In this document: positions 17,081 to 26,301 of the stretch, one piece after another
Position numbering within the stretch: the stretch's first letter is position 1
How the letters are laid out: each line of letters begins with the position of its first letter
Assembly (NCBI RefSeq): GCF_001571245.1
Contig: NZ_BCTK01000016.1
Span: 51,181 to 115,180, forward strand
DNA: 64,000 nt
Source of the DNA: Achromobacter piechaudii NBRC 102461
GTDB taxonomy: Bacteria > Pseudomonadota > Gammaproteobacteria > Burkholderiales > Burkholderiaceae_B
Reading direction: 5' to 3'
The notes under the pieces: generated by a model
The model's input: the letters and a program-made list of their open reading frames with translations, nothing else
The model's database searches: none
What the model was told of the DNA's origin: nothing
Made by a program: the position numbers and the translations under genes

Positions 17081-18213
17081 TCAGAGCGCTTTCGCTTGTG
17101 CGCCTATGGCCACGAAGCGCTTTCCAAACCCGGTCGCTCGGGCTCGATGCCCTGCGCTTTCGGACGCAGCGCGCCGATTACTACGCGTACCTGGCTGATC
17201 TGATCGAAGGCACGCAGGGGCGCAAAAGCCTTCGCGATATTTTCGATGACGACGCTCGCCGATACGGCTTGCGCACAGTGCGGGGGCGCTTGTGCGCGCA
17301 CTGGGCATCTGCGTACCTGGAGGAAGGCGGCGACCTTGGCCTGGCGTGGGCCGGTACGCTGCCGCGAGACGAGTGCCGGCTCATCAGCTGCGTGCTGGAG
17401 GAGGGCGGTGACCTGGCCGCCGCGCTGCGCGATCTGGCTGCCGCCGTCCGGCTGGCGGGGCAGGCGGGCATGGCGGTGGCATCCGCTGCGGCGGCAGGCC
17501 TGGTCGCCTCGGCGGTGGCGTTTGCCTTGCTGTGCGCCATTCCGTATTTCACCGTGCCGCGCCTTCAGTCAGTTTTTCAAATGGTCCCGCCTGAAGACTA
17601 CGGCCGCTTGACGCGCAACCTTTTCGGTCTGGCGCGTGCGTTGAATCAATGGCTGTTGCTTTGGCTCGTGCTCAGTCTCGGGCTTGCCCTGTTGAGCTTG
17701 TGGTCCTTGCCCAACCTGACCGGCAGGCTGCGCGGCGTCATCGACCGCTGGCTGTTGTGGCGCCTGTACCGCGACTTTCAAGCGATCCGGTTCCTGTGTC
17801 TGCTGTCGGTGCTTATCCGGCAGCACGGTGCATCGGACACGCGGCTGCGCCACGCCCTGTCAGTGCAGGCGGCGGGCGCATCGCCTTGGTTGCATGCCCA
17901 TCTGCAAACCATGTTGGACCACATCGACGCCGGAGAGACCGGGCCCGATATCTTCGCCACCGGTCTGCTGGATCGGGAAACGTGGTGGTACATGGCCGAC
18001 ATGATGGATGCGCTGGGGCTTGAGACCGGTCTGGCGCGCGTGCGTCAGCGCGTCGAATCGCGTCTGCTGGCGCGCGTGCGCAGGCAAGCCTCCGCATTGC
18101 GTTGGGCCCTGCTGATCACGGCGTTGACGACGATATTGGGCATCACCTTGTGGCACTACGGCGTCATCGACGAATTGCGACGCGCCCTGACGAACTTCTA
18201 CGCCAGTCAGTAG
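17077..18213 (+). CDS. pilR: Type IVb pilus inner-membrane platform protein PilR (GspF family)
   Basis: The 378-residue protein is a GspF/PilC-type platform protein. Three transmembrane segments are visible: about 148-165 (VASAVAFALLCAIPYFTV), about 190-208 (WLLLWLVLSLGLALLSL), and the C-terminal ALLITALTTILGITLWHYG. Each cytoplasmic domain shows the family pattern (SAYLEEGGDLGLAWAGTLP; YMADMMDALGLETGLARV). It overlaps pilQ by four bases, its expected partner. Confidence 0.88.
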   Translation: MIRALSLVRLWPRSAFQTRSLGLDALRFRTQRADYYAYLADLIEGTQGRKSLRDIFDDDARRYGLRTVRGRLCAHWASAYLEEGGDLGLAWAGTLPRDECRLISCVLEEGGDLAAALRDLAAAVRLAGQAGMAVASAAAAGLVASAVAFALLCAIPYFTVPRLQSVFQMVPPEDYGRLTRNLFGLARALNQWLLLWLVLSLGLALLSLWSLPNLTGRLRGVIDRWLLWRLYRDFQAIRFLCLLSVLIRQHGASDTRLRHALSVQAAGASPWLHAHLQTMLDHIDAGETGPDIFATGLLDRETWWYMADMMDALGLETGLARVRQRVESRLLARVRRQASALRWALLITALTTILGITLWHYGVIDELRRALTNFYASQ

Positions 18214-18275
18214 CGCGACAAAACACGCGCGGCGCGGGCCGCGCAAGCAGGTTCCATCAACCCACGGAGGCAGCA

Positions 18276-18893
18276 ATGCACCATGCAAGCAAATTTCCAT
18301 CGCGCTCCAGGCGCCAGCAGGGCTTTTCCTTGATGGAGGTATCCATCGTGACCGCCATCATCCTGCTGATCGCGATTGTCGGCATTCCCGCCATCAGCGC
18401 TTACATCATCGAAAACAAGGTGCCCAAGGTGGGCGAAGAGATCCAGCGGTTCATCGCCGGCATGAAGATCAATGCCCAGGGCGGCGGCGCCAATCCTTAC
18501 GAGGGCCTGGACACCGGCGCCCTGGCGAATGCGCTGCGCGACTCCAGCGTCCTGGCTGTTCAGGGCAGTGGCGCGGGGGCGCGAGTGGCGCACGGCCTGG
18601 GCGGCAGCGGGGCGGGCCGCGACGGCGTCGTCGAAGTGGCCGCCTCGTCGGCGGGCGGGGGCGGTCTGGGCTCGGTATTCACCGTCACGCTGACCAACGT
18701 CAGCCATGCCGCCTGCCCGGCGTTGGCGTCTGTGTTGCAACGGGTCTCGGACGCGATCACGATTGGCGACGGTACCGGCGCGAAAGTGGTGAAAGATGCG
18801 CTGGCCATCCCCGAGGTGCCCTACCGTGCCGCCTTGGCTCAGGCGCATTGCGGCCAGGGCGACGTCAACACCTTCACCTTCACCGCCCGATGA
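18276..18893 (+). CDS. pilS: Major type IVb prepilin PilS
   Basis: The 205-residue prepilin has a basic leader and a prepilin peptidase site G16/F17 (QQGFSLMEVS) with the required Glu at mature position 5. A hydrophobic assembly helix follows (VTAIILLIAIVGIPAISAY). Two cysteines near the C-terminus (HAACPAL and AHCGQG) could form the disulfide-bonded D-region typical of type IVb pilins. The leader is 16 residues. GGAGG is 5 nt before the ATG, stronger than for other genes in the operon, as expected for the most abundant product. A 62-nt gap separates it from pilR. Confidence 0.9.
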   Translation: MHHASKFPSRSRRQQGFSLMEVSIVTAIILLIAIVGIPAISAYIIENKVPKVGEEIQRFIAGMKINAQGGGANPYEGLDTGALANALRDSSVLAVQGSGAGARVAHGLGGSGAGRDGVVEVAASSAGGGGLGSVFTVTLTNVSHAACPALASVLQRVSDAITIGDGTGAKVVKDALAIPEVPYRAALAQAHCGQGDVNTFTFTAR

Positions 18894-19963
18894 CGCCGCC
18901 TGCCATTGCCCGGTGCCGGGGGCCTTGCCAAGACGGCTTTTCGTTGCTTGGTCTGGCCTTCGCGCTGGCGCTGACCGCCATGATTGCCATCTGGGCATCC
19001 AGTCAGCTTGTTCAGCGGATCGAAGACGCCGCAGCGCGCTCGACGGGAGTGTGGCTGATGCAGATCAGGGTGGCGGTGGCGAAGACGCTGGAACGCCATT
19101 TCGGCGAGCTGGCCAAAGGTGTCCCGGTGGTGGGCGAGGGCGGAGCTCCGCTGTTCAATGACCCATATTCGCCCACGGTCGCCGAACTGCGCACGTTGGC
19201 GTACTTGCCTGATGATTTCCCCGTGCGCGCGGCGATGGGTTTCGGGGTGCGGATCCACATCGCGAAAGGCGCGGCGTGCCCCGGCGCGCGCTGCCGGCTG
19301 GATGCCCTGGTCCACAGCGACAAGCCCGTGCTGAAAAGGGGAACGCATAAGCCCGATCTGATCGGCATCGCCACCGTTCTCGAAGCTGCCCAGGGTTATG
19401 CCGGCGCGGTGTGGGCGGAGGCGCCCGGGCGGGTGCGAGGCCCGGCATTCAGCTTCGCCAATCCATTGTCCGCCGACACGCCGCCTTATCCGGCAGGCAC
19501 CGTGGCGCTCTGGGCAGGCGTGGGCGGGCAGACCGATGCAGGCGAGCAGCCGCCCGCGCCGGACCTGACCCCCTACGTCAAGATCGGCGATACGCGGGAC
19601 CCCGCCCTGGCGGGAGCGCTGACGGCGGCCTCATCGATCAGCGCGGGCGCCTATCTCTCGGTGGGAGCCCGCGCTACGGCCGGCCATTCGTGCAGCGTGG
19701 GGGTCGGCACGCTGGCCTCGTCGCAGGAAAGCGAGCTTTTGACCTGCCAGGCCGGGGTCTGGCAGCGCGCCAGCAGTGGTTTCGGCGGTGCCTACAGCAT
19801 CAACCATCCGCGCGGTTGCACGCATTTTTCCGGCGTGTCGACGGCAAATCCGCTGACCGGCCAGTGTTCCTGTCCGCCCGGCTTTGCCGAGGTGATCGTG
19901 TCCGCGGGCGGTAAATGGACCGAAACGGAGGGATGGACAACGGGATATGTCTGCGTCCGATGA
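18890..19963 (+). CDS. pilV: PilV-like minor tip pilin/adhesin
   Basis: The 357-residue protein has a prepilin-type leader with cleavage at G16/F17 (QDGFSLLGLAFAL), but mature position 5 is Gly, not Glu. The long C-terminal part is rich in glycine and cysteine and includes GAYLSVGARATAGHSCSVG and GQCSCPPGFAEVIVSAGG, resembling the tip domain of R64 PilV. In R64 a shufflon swaps the PilV C-terminus; here no invertible repeats or recombinase gene are seen, so the tip should be fixed. It overlaps pilS by four bases and is the last gene of the operon. Confidence 0.82.
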   Translation: MTPPAIARCRGPCQDGFSLLGLAFALALTAMIAIWASSQLVQRIEDAAARSTGVWLMQIRVAVAKTLERHFGELAKGVPVVGEGGAPLFNDPYSPTVAELRTLAYLPDDFPVRAAMGFGVRIHIAKGAACPGARCRLDALVHSDKPVLKRGTHKPDLIGIATVLEAAQGYAGAVWAEAPGRVRGPAFSFANPLSADTPPYPAGTVALWAGVGGQTDAGEQPPAPDLTPYVKIGDTRDPALAGALTAASSISAGAYLSVGARATAGHSCSVGVGTLASSQESELLTCQAGVWQRASSGFGGAYSINHPRGCTHFSGVSTANPLTGQCSCPPGFAEVIVSAGGKWTETEGWTTGYVCVR

Positions 19964-19979
19964 GGGGCGTGATTTTGGA

Positions 19980-20083
19980 CCGAGTTTGGGCCGAGGCGGG
20001 GCCCGAGCTTGGGCTAAATTAGGCCCAGCCGGGCGGCCGGCTTGTTGGGGGCGTGCCTGAAGCCTGGCCAGCACTTGGCCAGG
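19980..20083. repeat. Degenerate GC-rich repeats between pilV and alaS
   Basis: CCGAGTTTGGGC (19980-19991) and CCGAGCTTGGGC (20003-20014) are direct repeats 23 bp apart. CCTGGCCA (20063-20070) and TGGCCAGG (20076-20083) form a perfect inverted repeat with a 5-bp loop. No T-run follows, so this is not a classical terminator. No gene is visible here. Confidence 0.5.
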
Positions 20084-20157
20084 CCTCGGCATGAGCTCGG
20101 CCAGCGGCTCGGCGGCAACTCGCCTTGCACCTTTTCCGCGCTTTTACCGTAACCATC

Positions 20158-20163
20158 TATAAT
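20158..20163 (+). promoter_or_regulatory. alaS: Candidate -10 box of the alaS promoter
   Basis: A perfect TATAAT lies 32 nt before the alaS ATG. The -35 region is poor: the sequence 17 bp upstream is TCCGCG, and TTGCAC is 27 bp away. Confidence 0.5.
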
Positions 20164-20194
20164 CAAAGATTCGCCTAAATCTGCGTCATCCACG

Positions 20195-22819
20195 ATGAAA
20201 TCCTCCGAGATTCGCCGCCAGTTCCTGCAATTCTTCAAGTCGAAGGGGCACACGATTGTCCCGTCGTCCTCGCTCGTCCCCGGCAACGATCCGACCCTGC
20301 TTTTCACCAACTCGGGCATGGTCCAGTTCAAGGACGTGTTCACGGGCAAGGAATCGCGGTCATACACGCGCGCCACGTCGTCGCAGCGCAGCGTGCGCGC
20401 GGGCGGCAAGCACAACGACCTGGAGAACGTGGGCTATACCGCCCGCCACCATACGTTCTTCGAAATGCTGGGTAACTTCAGCTTTGGCGATTACTTCAAG
20501 CGCGACGCCATCCAGTACGCCTGGGAGCTGCTGACGCAGGTCTACAAGCTGCCGGCGGAAAAGCTCTGGGTCACCGTCTACCAGGAAGACGACGAGGCCT
20601 ACGACATCTGGGCCAAGGAAGTGGGCGTGCCCGCCGAGCGCATCATCCGCATCGGCGACAACAAGGGCGCCCGCTATGCGTCCGACAACTTCTGGCAGAT
20701 GGCCGACACCGGCCCCTGCGGTCCCTGCTCGGAAATCTTCTTCGATCACGGCCCTGAAATCTGGGGTGGTCCTCCGGGCTCGCCGGAAGAAGACGGCGAT
20801 CGCTACATCGAGATCTGGAACCTGGTGTTCATGCAGTTCGAGCGCGACGCCGAAGGCAACATGCCGCGCCTGCCGCGCCCCTGTGTCGATACCGGCATGG
20901 GCCTGGAACGCATCGCCGCCGTGTTGCAGGGCGTGCACTCCAACTACGAAATCGACCTGTTCCAGAAGCTGATCCACGCCGCTGCGCGCGAAACCGGCGT
21001 CAAGGACCTGGAAAACAATTCGCTCAAGGTCATCGCGGACCACATCCGCGCCTGCTCCTTCCTGATCGTCGACGGCGTCATCCCCAGCAACGAGGGTCGG
21101 GGCTATGTGCTGCGCCGCATCGTGCGCCGCGCCTTGCGCCATGGCTACAAGCTGGGCCAGACCAAGCCGTTCTTCCATCGTCTGGTGCCGGATCTGGTTG
21201 CGGAAATGGGCGAAGCCTATCCGGAACTGGCTTCCATGGCTGACCGCGTGGCCCAGGTGCTCAAGCAGGAAGAAGAGCGTTTCGGCGAGACGCTGGAACA
21301 CGGCATGCGCATCCTGGACACGGCCTTGGCCAATGTGCCCAAGGGCGGCGTGCTGGACGGCACGACCCTGTTCACGCTGTACGACACCTACGGTTTCCCG
21401 GTCGACCTGACCGCCGATATCTGCCGTGAACGCGATGTCGAGATCGACATGCCCGGCTTTGAAGTGTCGATGGAGCGCCAGCGCGATCAGGCGCGCGCCG
21501 CCGGCAAGTTCAAGATGGCCGAAGGCCTGAGCTACGAAGGCGCCGACACGCGCTTCGAAGGCTACGAAAAGCTGGAGCTGGACAACGTCAAGGTCACTGC
21601 CTTGTACGTGGACGGCACCCAGGTGCAGCAGGTGCAAGCCGGCCAGAATGCCGTCGTCGTGCTGGATGCAACCCCGTTCTACGCCGAGTCCGGTGGCCAG
21701 GTGGGCGATACCGGCTTGTTGCAGGCTGACGGCGTCCGATTCGCCGTCGCTGACACCTTGAAGATCCAGAATGGCGTGTTTGGCCATCATGGCGTGCTGG
21801 AATCGGGTTCGCTGTCGGTAGGCGACACGTTGCTGGCTCGCGTGGACGCGGTGCGCCGCGCCCGCACCGTTCGCAACCACTCGGCCACTCACCTGATGCA
21901 CAAGGCTTTGCGCCAGGTGCTGGGCGCGCATGTGCAGCAGCGCGGCTCGTTGGTGGATGCCGAAAAGACGCGTTTCGACTTCGCGCAGGACGCACCCATG
22001 ACCGCCGAGCAGATCGCGCGCGTCGAAGCCATCGTCAACGCTGAAGTGCTGGCCAACCAGCCCACCGTGGCCCAGGTCATGGCTTACGACGATGCCGTCA
22101 AGGGCGGCGCCATGGCGCTGTTCGGCGAAAAATACGGCGGTACGGTACGCGTGCTGGATATCGGCTTTTCGCGCGAACTGTGCGGCGGTACGCACGTCAG
22201 CCGCACCGGCGATATCGGCCTGTTCAAGATCGTGTCCGAAGGTGGCGTGGCTGCGGGTGTGCGCCGTATCGAGGCGATCACGGGCGACAACGCGCTGGCC
22301 TGGGTGCAGAACCAGAATGCGCTGTTGACGCAGATCGCCGGCATGCTGCGCAGCACGCCCGCCGATGTGCCGGCGCGCATCGCGCAGGTGCAGGAGCAGA
22401 TCAAGGCGCTTGAGAAAGACCTGGAGCAGTCCCGCAACAAGCTGGCCGCCAGCGCGGGCAACGATCTGGCCACCAGCGCCGCTGTTGAAGTCAAGGGCAT
22501 CAAGGTCCTGGCAGCCAGCATCGGCGACGTGGACCCGAAGGCGCTGCGTGGCATGGTCGACAATCTGAAAGACCGCCTGAAACCGGCAGTCGTGCTGCTT
22601 GCCACCGGCTCGGCCGATGGCAAGATCAGCGTGGTGGGCGGTGTCACCGCTGACCTTACCGATCGCATCAAGGCAGGCGACCTGGTGGGCTTTGTGGCCA
22701 GCCAGGTGGGCGGCAAGGGTGGTGGCCGTCCCGACATGGCCATGGGCGGCGGCACCGACCTGGCTGCCTTGCCGGCAGCCATCGCCGGCGTGCAGAAGTG
22801 GGTCGACGAGCGTCTCTGA
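20195..22819 (+). CDS. alaS: Alanine--tRNA ligase
   Basis: AlaRS charges tRNA-Ala and edits mischarged Ser or Gly. The 874-residue protein has the class II core ([29 protein letters not shown]), the editing-domain zinc ligands in NHSATHLMH and ELCGGTH, and the C-terminal C-Ala domain with glycine motif [15 protein letters not shown]. Length is standard. It has its own -10 box and is followed by a tusA-family gene that overlaps by one base (TGATG). Confidence 0.98.
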   Translation: MKSSEIRRQFLQFFKSKGHTIVPSSSLVPGNDPTLLFTNSGMVQFKDVFTGKESRSYTRATSSQRSVRAGGKHNDLENVGYTARHHTFFEMLGNFSFGDYFKRDAIQYAWELLTQVYKLPAEKLWVTVYQEDDEAYDIWAKEVGVPAERIIRIGDNKGARYASDNFWQMADTGPCGPCSEIFFDHGPEIWGGPPGSPEEDGDRYIEIWNLVFMQFERDAEGNMPRLPRPCVDTGMGLERIAAVLQGVHSNYEIDLFQKLIHAAARETGVKDLENNSLKVIADHIRACSFLIVDGVIPSNEGRGYVLRRIVRRALRHGYKLGQTKPFFHRLVPDLVAEMGEAYPELASMADRVAQVLKQEEERFGETLEHGMRILDTALANVPKGGVLDGTTLFTLYDTYGFPVDLTADICRERDVEIDMPGFEVSMERQRDQARAAGKFKMAEGLSYEGADTRFEGYEKLELDNVKVTALYVDGTQVQQVQAGQNAVVVLDATPFYAESGGQVGDTGLLQADGVRFAVADTLKIQNGVFGHHGVLESGSLSVGDTLLARVDAVRRARTVRNHSATHLMHKALRQVLGAHVQQRGSLVDAEKTRFDFAQDAPMTAEQIARVEAIVNAEVLANQPTVAQVMAYDDAVKGGAMALFGEKYGGTVRVLDIGFSRELCGGTHVSRTGDIGLFKIVSEGGVAAGVRRIEAITGDNALAWVQNQNALLTQIAGMLRSTPADVPARIAQVQEQIKALEKDLEQSRNKLAASAGNDLATSAAVEVKGIKVLAASIGDVDPKALRGMVDNLKDRLKPAVVLLATGSADGKISVVGGVTADLTDRIKAGDLVGFVASQVGGKGGGRPDMAMGGGTDLAALPAAIAGVQKWVDERL

Positions 22820-23088
22820 TGAGCAGCGCGGAAACCGGTGTCGATGCTGGCGCGCAAGCGCCGGCTTTCGAGCATGAAGTCGATGCCAGTGGCTTGACGT
22901 GCCCGCTGCCGATCCTGCGCGCCAAGAAGGCATTGGCGCAGATGGCAAGCGGTGAGGTGCTGCGAGTCGTCACCACTGACCGCAATGCGATCCGCGACTT
23001 CCAGGCCTTTGCGCGCCAGACCGGCAATGCGCTGGTCGCGCAGCACGAGGCGGATGGTCGCGGCGTGCATTATCTGCGGCGACGCTAG
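22819..23088 (+). CDS. TusA-family sulfurtransferase
   Basis: The 89-residue protein has the TusA/SirA fold signature GLTCPLPILRAKKAL with the sulfur-carrying Cys28. Members carry persulfide sulfur for tRNA thiolation, molybdenum cofactor or other routes. The start codon overlaps the alaS stop (TGATG), so translation is probably coupled. Several TusA paralogues exist in related genomes, so tusA is not assigned as a strict name. A terminator lies 50 nt after the stop. Confidence 0.88.
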   Translation: MSSAETGVDAGAQAPAFEHEVDASGLTCPLPILRAKKALAQMASGEVLRVVTTDRNAIRDFQAFARQTGNALVAQHEADGRGVHYLRRR

Positions 23089-23138
23089 CCGCGCTGGCTT
23101 CTGTCGTCAGCCGGATCGGCGTCCAGCCCGTATTCAAG

Positions 23139-23172
23139 AAAAGGCCCGCTTGGCATCAAGCGGGCCTTTTTC
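23139..23172 (+). terminator. Intrinsic terminator after the tusA-family gene, possibly bidirectional
   Basis: AAAAGGCCCGCTTG pairs with CAAGCGGGCCTTTTT around GCAT. The stem is flanked by A's on the left and T's on the right, so it can also serve the convergent gene whose stop is at 23188. Confidence 0.92.
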
Positions 23173-23187
23173 TATCCAACGCATGGC

Positions 23188-23769
23188 TTATTTGTGTATG
23201 GACGCGGCGACGGCCTGGGTGATCGTAAAAGCCACCAGATCGCCTTCCTTGAGCTGTTGCAGGCGCGCTTGCAGGGCAGGGTCCTTGACCTGGATCGTGC
23301 GCATGCCGCCCTGAGGCCCCTTCAGGGTGACCAGGTTGGCGCTTTTGTTGATGTGCCAGATCTCGGCGGTGATGGTGGTCTGGCGGCCCATCGCGCCCCC
23401 GGGCATGGCGCCCTTGGCGCTACGCGTCGCCGCTGTTTCCGTCATGACTTCCGGCGCGCCCGAGCCTGCTGGGCGGATATCCACGGCTACCGATTCGTAA
23501 TAGTCCAGCGTGAGCATATCGCCCGGTTTGATCTGCTGGAAATTGCGAACGTCCGGGCCGGCTACGACGTCGACCGTGTTGCCGTTGGCCCCCTGCAGGG
23601 TGATGGTGCGCGAGGCAGGATCGACGGCTGTGACCTTGCCCGAAGCGGTCGTCAGCGCTGCGCCGATGACTCGCGCGGAAGCCGCAAGAGGCATAGCCAG
23701 CGTGCCAAGCAATAAGCCCGTCAAGGCCAGGCGTGCGACGGGTTTGAAGACGGATGTCGGGTTCTTCAT
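23188..23769 (-). CDS. Exported hypothetical protein with two internal repeats
   Basis: The 193-residue protein has a signal peptide (LALTGLLLGTLAMPLAASA, cleavage near residue 32). The mature part has two related units of about 55 residues. The first runs from SGKVTAVDPASRTITLQG to YYESVAVDI; the second from AEIWHINKSANLVTLKG to FTITQAVAASI. Each goes hydrophobic strand, TLxGxxG, a DP or DV turn, GDxx and a terminal AVAxxI or SVAVDI strand, suggesting duplicated small beta-barrels. Function is unknown; a periplasmic location is likely. GGAGG precedes ATG 23769. Confidence 0.75.
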   Translation of the reverse strand: MKNPTSVFKPVARLALTGLLLGTLAMPLAASARVIGAALTTASGKVTAVDPASRTITLQGANGNTVDVVAGPDVRNFQQIKPGDMLTLDYYESVAVDIRPAGSGAPEVMTETAATRSAKGAMPGGAMGRQTTITAEIWHINKSANLVTLKGPQGGMRTIQVKDPALQARLQQLKEGDLVAFTITQAVAASIHK

Positions 23770-24195
23770 GGTGTGGCGCCCTCCAAGAGAGGAAGTGTTG
23801 GGGAAAAAACACGAACGTACAGGCGTAGCAATGCCGGTGGATGTCATCCGTCGTCAGGGTGAAGGCTTGAAAGCAGGGGATTGGCCGTGCCGAAGGGGCG
23901 CAGCCGGGAGGCGTGAAGCGTGAGGTCTGGCGTAGGACGACATAAATCCGATCTCTCCAACCGGGCTATTCTTCAAACGCACTAAGGGTCAATCGCAGGA
24001 AATGCGGGCGTAAGCGCCGCGAGGCGGCTACACTTTCGCCTGCGGCGGGCTCCGGCCCGTTTTGTAGAATACGCGCATGCGGTGTTTTACGATACAAATT
24101 GCGCCGCCCAGACTGATTCAGCACCTGCATTTGCCAGCCGGCTTGTTTAAGTGCTAGAATTTCCCGTTTTTCACAACTAATTCAAGGGATTACCT
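23770..24195. other. Intergenic region upstream of rpsP
   Basis: This 426-bp gap holds the divergent start regions of the exported-protein gene and rpsP. A short CGGGC-TCCG-GCCCG stem followed by TTTT (24046-24063) may be a weak terminator. The rpsP promoter is at its right end. No gene was recognised. Confidence 0.5.
24131..24160 (+). promoter_or_regulatory. Promoter of the rpsP-rimM-trmD operon
   Basis: TTGCCA (24131-24136) and TAGAAT (24155-24160) are 18 bp apart, 36 nt before the rpsP ATG. Confidence 0.65.
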
Positions 24196-24456
24196 ATGGT
24201 GGTGATTCGCCTGGCCCGCGGTGGGTCCAAGAAGCGTCCGTTTTACAACCTGGTGGCCACCGATTCGCGTAACCGTCGCGACGGCCGCTTCATCGAGCGC
24301 GTGGGTTTCTACAACCCCGTCGCTAGCGAAGGCACGGAAAACCTGCGCATTGCGCTGGATCGCGTGCAGTACTGGACCGGCAATGGCGCCCAACTGTCGC
24401 CCGCCGTCGAACGTCTGGTCAAGGACTACTCGGCCAAGGTTTCCGCCGCAGCTTAA
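24196..24456 (+). CDS. rpsP: 30S ribosomal protein S16
   Basis: The 86-residue protein has the S16 signature ([16 protein letters not shown], then [14 protein letters not shown]) and normal length. It is the first gene of the rpsP-rimM-trmD operon. CAAGGG lies about 9 nt before the ATG. Confidence 0.98.
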   Translation: MVVIRLARGGSKKRPFYNLVATDSRNRRDGRFIERVGFYNPVASEGTENLRIALDRVQYWTGNGAQLSPAVERLVKDYSAKVSAAA

Positions 24457-24540
24457 TTGCCTGCGTCGTACAACCCAACCGTTAGTTCAGCTGTAAAGCT
24501 ACCATTCTTAGCTGTTTCATAATTACCAAGAGCACGATAC

Positions 24541-25158
24541 ATGTCTGATGCCGCAACCTCTAACGCGGCGCCTACGGATTTGATCGAGCTGGGCCGCATC
24601 AGTGCAGCCTACGGTGTGAAAGGCTGGGTTAAGGTGCAGCCTCATTCGGCCAATGCCGAAGTGCTGCTCTCAGCATCTCAATGGTGGTTGACTCGCCCTG
24701 TGCCTGAATTGGCGCGGGGCGCTGTCGCGTCTGCGCCTGTCGCAATCAAGGTGTTGCAAGCCCGTTCGCAGGGCGCCACGGTGGTGGCCCAGCTTGCGGG
24801 TATTGCGGACCGCGATCAGGCCGAAGCTTTGCGCGGATATTCCGTGCAGGCCCCGCGCGGATCATTTCCCGCGCCTGAAGAAGACGAATACTACTGGGTC
24901 GACCTCATCGGCTGTGCGCTGTATACCAGCGCCAACGGTGAACCCACGCTGATTGGCGTGGTGGACGAAGTCCTTGATAACGGCGCTCACGCCGTCTTGA
25001 AGGTCTTGTGCCAGAAAGTTGGAGCCGAAGGGCCCGAACCCATTCTGAACGCCAAGGGCCGACCCGCCGAAATGCTTGTTCCGTTCGTACGCGCACACAT
25101 CCACGCCGTCGATCTGGCTGCTCGCCGCATCGACAGCGACTGGCCGGCGGATCTTTGA
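24541..25158 (+). CDS. rimM: Ribosome maturation factor RimM
   Basis: RimM helps assemble the 30S head and binds S19. The 205-residue protein has the N-terminal RimM barrel ([32 protein letters not shown]) and a C-terminal PRC barrel ([27 protein letters not shown]). It is slightly longer than the common 170-190 residues. Its stop overlaps the trmD start by one base (TGATG). Confidence 0.96.
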   Translation: MSDAATSNAAPTDLIELGRISAAYGVKGWVKVQPHSANAEVLLSASQWWLTRPVPELARGAVASAPVAIKVLQARSQGATVVAQLAGIADRDQAEALRGYSVQAPRGSFPAPEEDEYYWVDLIGCALYTSANGEPTLIGVVDEVLDNGAHAVLKVLCQKVGAEGPEPILNAKGRPAEMLVPFVRAHIHAVDLAARRIDSDWPADL

Positions 25159-26183
25159 TGCGATTTGACGTCATTACGCTCTTTCCCGAAATGTTCGGGG
25201 TAGTGCGCGATTTAGGTGTCACCGGCCGGGCGCATGCCCAGGGCCGGTGGTCCCTTCATGCGTGGAATCCCCGTGATTTCACGCAGGACGTCCATCGCAC
25301 CGTAGATGACCGTCCTTATGGCGGTGGCCCTGGAATGGTGATGATGGCGGCTCCGTTGGAAGCTGCTGTCAACGCCGCTCAGGACGCGCGCGCAGCGCAA
25401 GGCCTGGGTCGCGCGCCCGTGGCGCTGCTGGCGCCTGTCGGGCAGCGTTACGACCAGGCGGGCGCCGAAGCGCTGGCCGCCAGTGATGGAATCATCCTGA
25501 TCTGCGGTCGTTACGAAGGCGTGGATCAGCGCTTCATTGAACGCTGCGTCACGCACGAAATCTCGTTGGGCGACTTCGTTTTGTCTGGTGGCGAAATTGC
25601 CGCGCTCGCGGTCATCGACGCAGCCGTGCGGCTGTTGCCGGGCGTGCTCAACGATGGGGATTCCGCGTTGCAGGATTCCTTCAACGACACCTTGTCCGGT
25701 TTGTTGGACAGCCCTCATTACACGCGCCCGGAAGTCTACGAAGGCGAGGCCGTGCCCGCGCCGCTATTGAGCGGCCATCACGCCAATATCGCCCGTTGGC
25801 GCCGCGAGCGTTCGTTGGCCCTGACGGCGGCCCGCCGCCCCGAGCTGATTGAATCGGCGCGCGCCAAGGGGTGGCTGACCAAGGCTGATGAGCGCACCTT
25901 GGCCGAACTGGCCGGCACCTACGACCCCGCCGCTGACGCGCCCAAGCGCCGACGCAGGTCCGGTCAGGCTCGGCCGGCCGCAGCGCCTGCTGCATCACCC
26001 ACTTCGACGGCCGGATCGATGCCCGCGCCATCGACCCTGCCGGATACCGCGATCGCGGCTACGTCCGAGCCCGCATCGTCACCGACCGCCACGCCGTTGC
26101 GCAACGCGTCGGACGCGCCAATCTCCTCATCTCAAGGCGTGGCAAGCTCCACGCAATCTCGCAAGACGCCCGACGCGTCCTGA
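25158..26183 (+). CDS. trmD: tRNA (guanine-N1)-methyltransferase with long C-terminal tail
   Basis: TrmD methylates G37 of tRNAs with G36, preventing frameshifts. The catalytic SPOUT domain is complete: [13 protein letters not shown], the SAM-knot region [21 protein letters not shown], and the C-terminal helical domain with [14 protein letters not shown]. Typical TrmD ends near residue 250. This one runs to 341 because of an 80-residue tail from about 262, which starts KRRRRSG and is then almost all Pro, Ala, Ser and Thr. The stop is unambiguous. Ribosomal protein L19 (rplS), which often follows trmD, is absent here. Confidence 0.95.
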   Translation: MRFDVITLFPEMFGVVRDLGVTGRAHAQGRWSLHAWNPRDFTQDVHRTVDDRPYGGGPGMVMMAAPLEAAVNAAQDARAAQGLGRAPVALLAPVGQRYDQAGAEALAASDGIILICGRYEGVDQRFIERCVTHEISLGDFVLSGGEIAALAVIDAAVRLLPGVLNDGDSALQDSFNDTLSGLLDSPHYTRPEVYEGEAVPAPLLSGHHANIARWRRERSLALTAARRPELIESARAKGWLTKADERTLAELAGTYDPAADAPKRRRRSGQARPAAAPAASPTSTAGSMPAPSTLPDTAIAATSEPASSPTATPLRNASDAPISSSQGVASSTQSRKTPDAS

Positions 26184-26272
26184 CCCATCCCCACGTCTTC
26201 TGTTCGGCTTTGCTCTTGCCCAACCTCTAGGGATGTTCCTAGGTTGTGAGCTTTTCGCGCGCTCCTTAGTAT

Positions 26273-26301
26273 TGAAAATTACACATAAATGAAATTTTCA
26301 T
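26273..26301 (+). promoter_or_regulatory. Inverted repeats before the PuuR-like gene (candidate operator)
   Basis: TGAAAATT (26273-26280) and AATTTTCA (26293-26300) are perfect inverted arms 12 bp apart. Inside them lies ATGAAA-T-TTTCAT (26289-26301). The site touches the start codon at 26302, so binding by the encoded repressor would block its own expression. Inference from symmetry and position. Confidence 0.5.

Noticed and set aside
18890..19979. Shufflon-type inverted repeats after the tip pilin
   Set aside because: No repeated inverted segments and no recombinase gene follow.
20360..22948. Minus-strand reading frame of 862 residues
   Set aside because: It is the antisense shadow of alaS, caused by GC-rich codon use; its product is His/Ala/Gln-rich with no motif.
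26184..26301. Possible rplS gene after trmD
   Set aside because: The 118-bp stretch has no L19-like reading frame on either strand.
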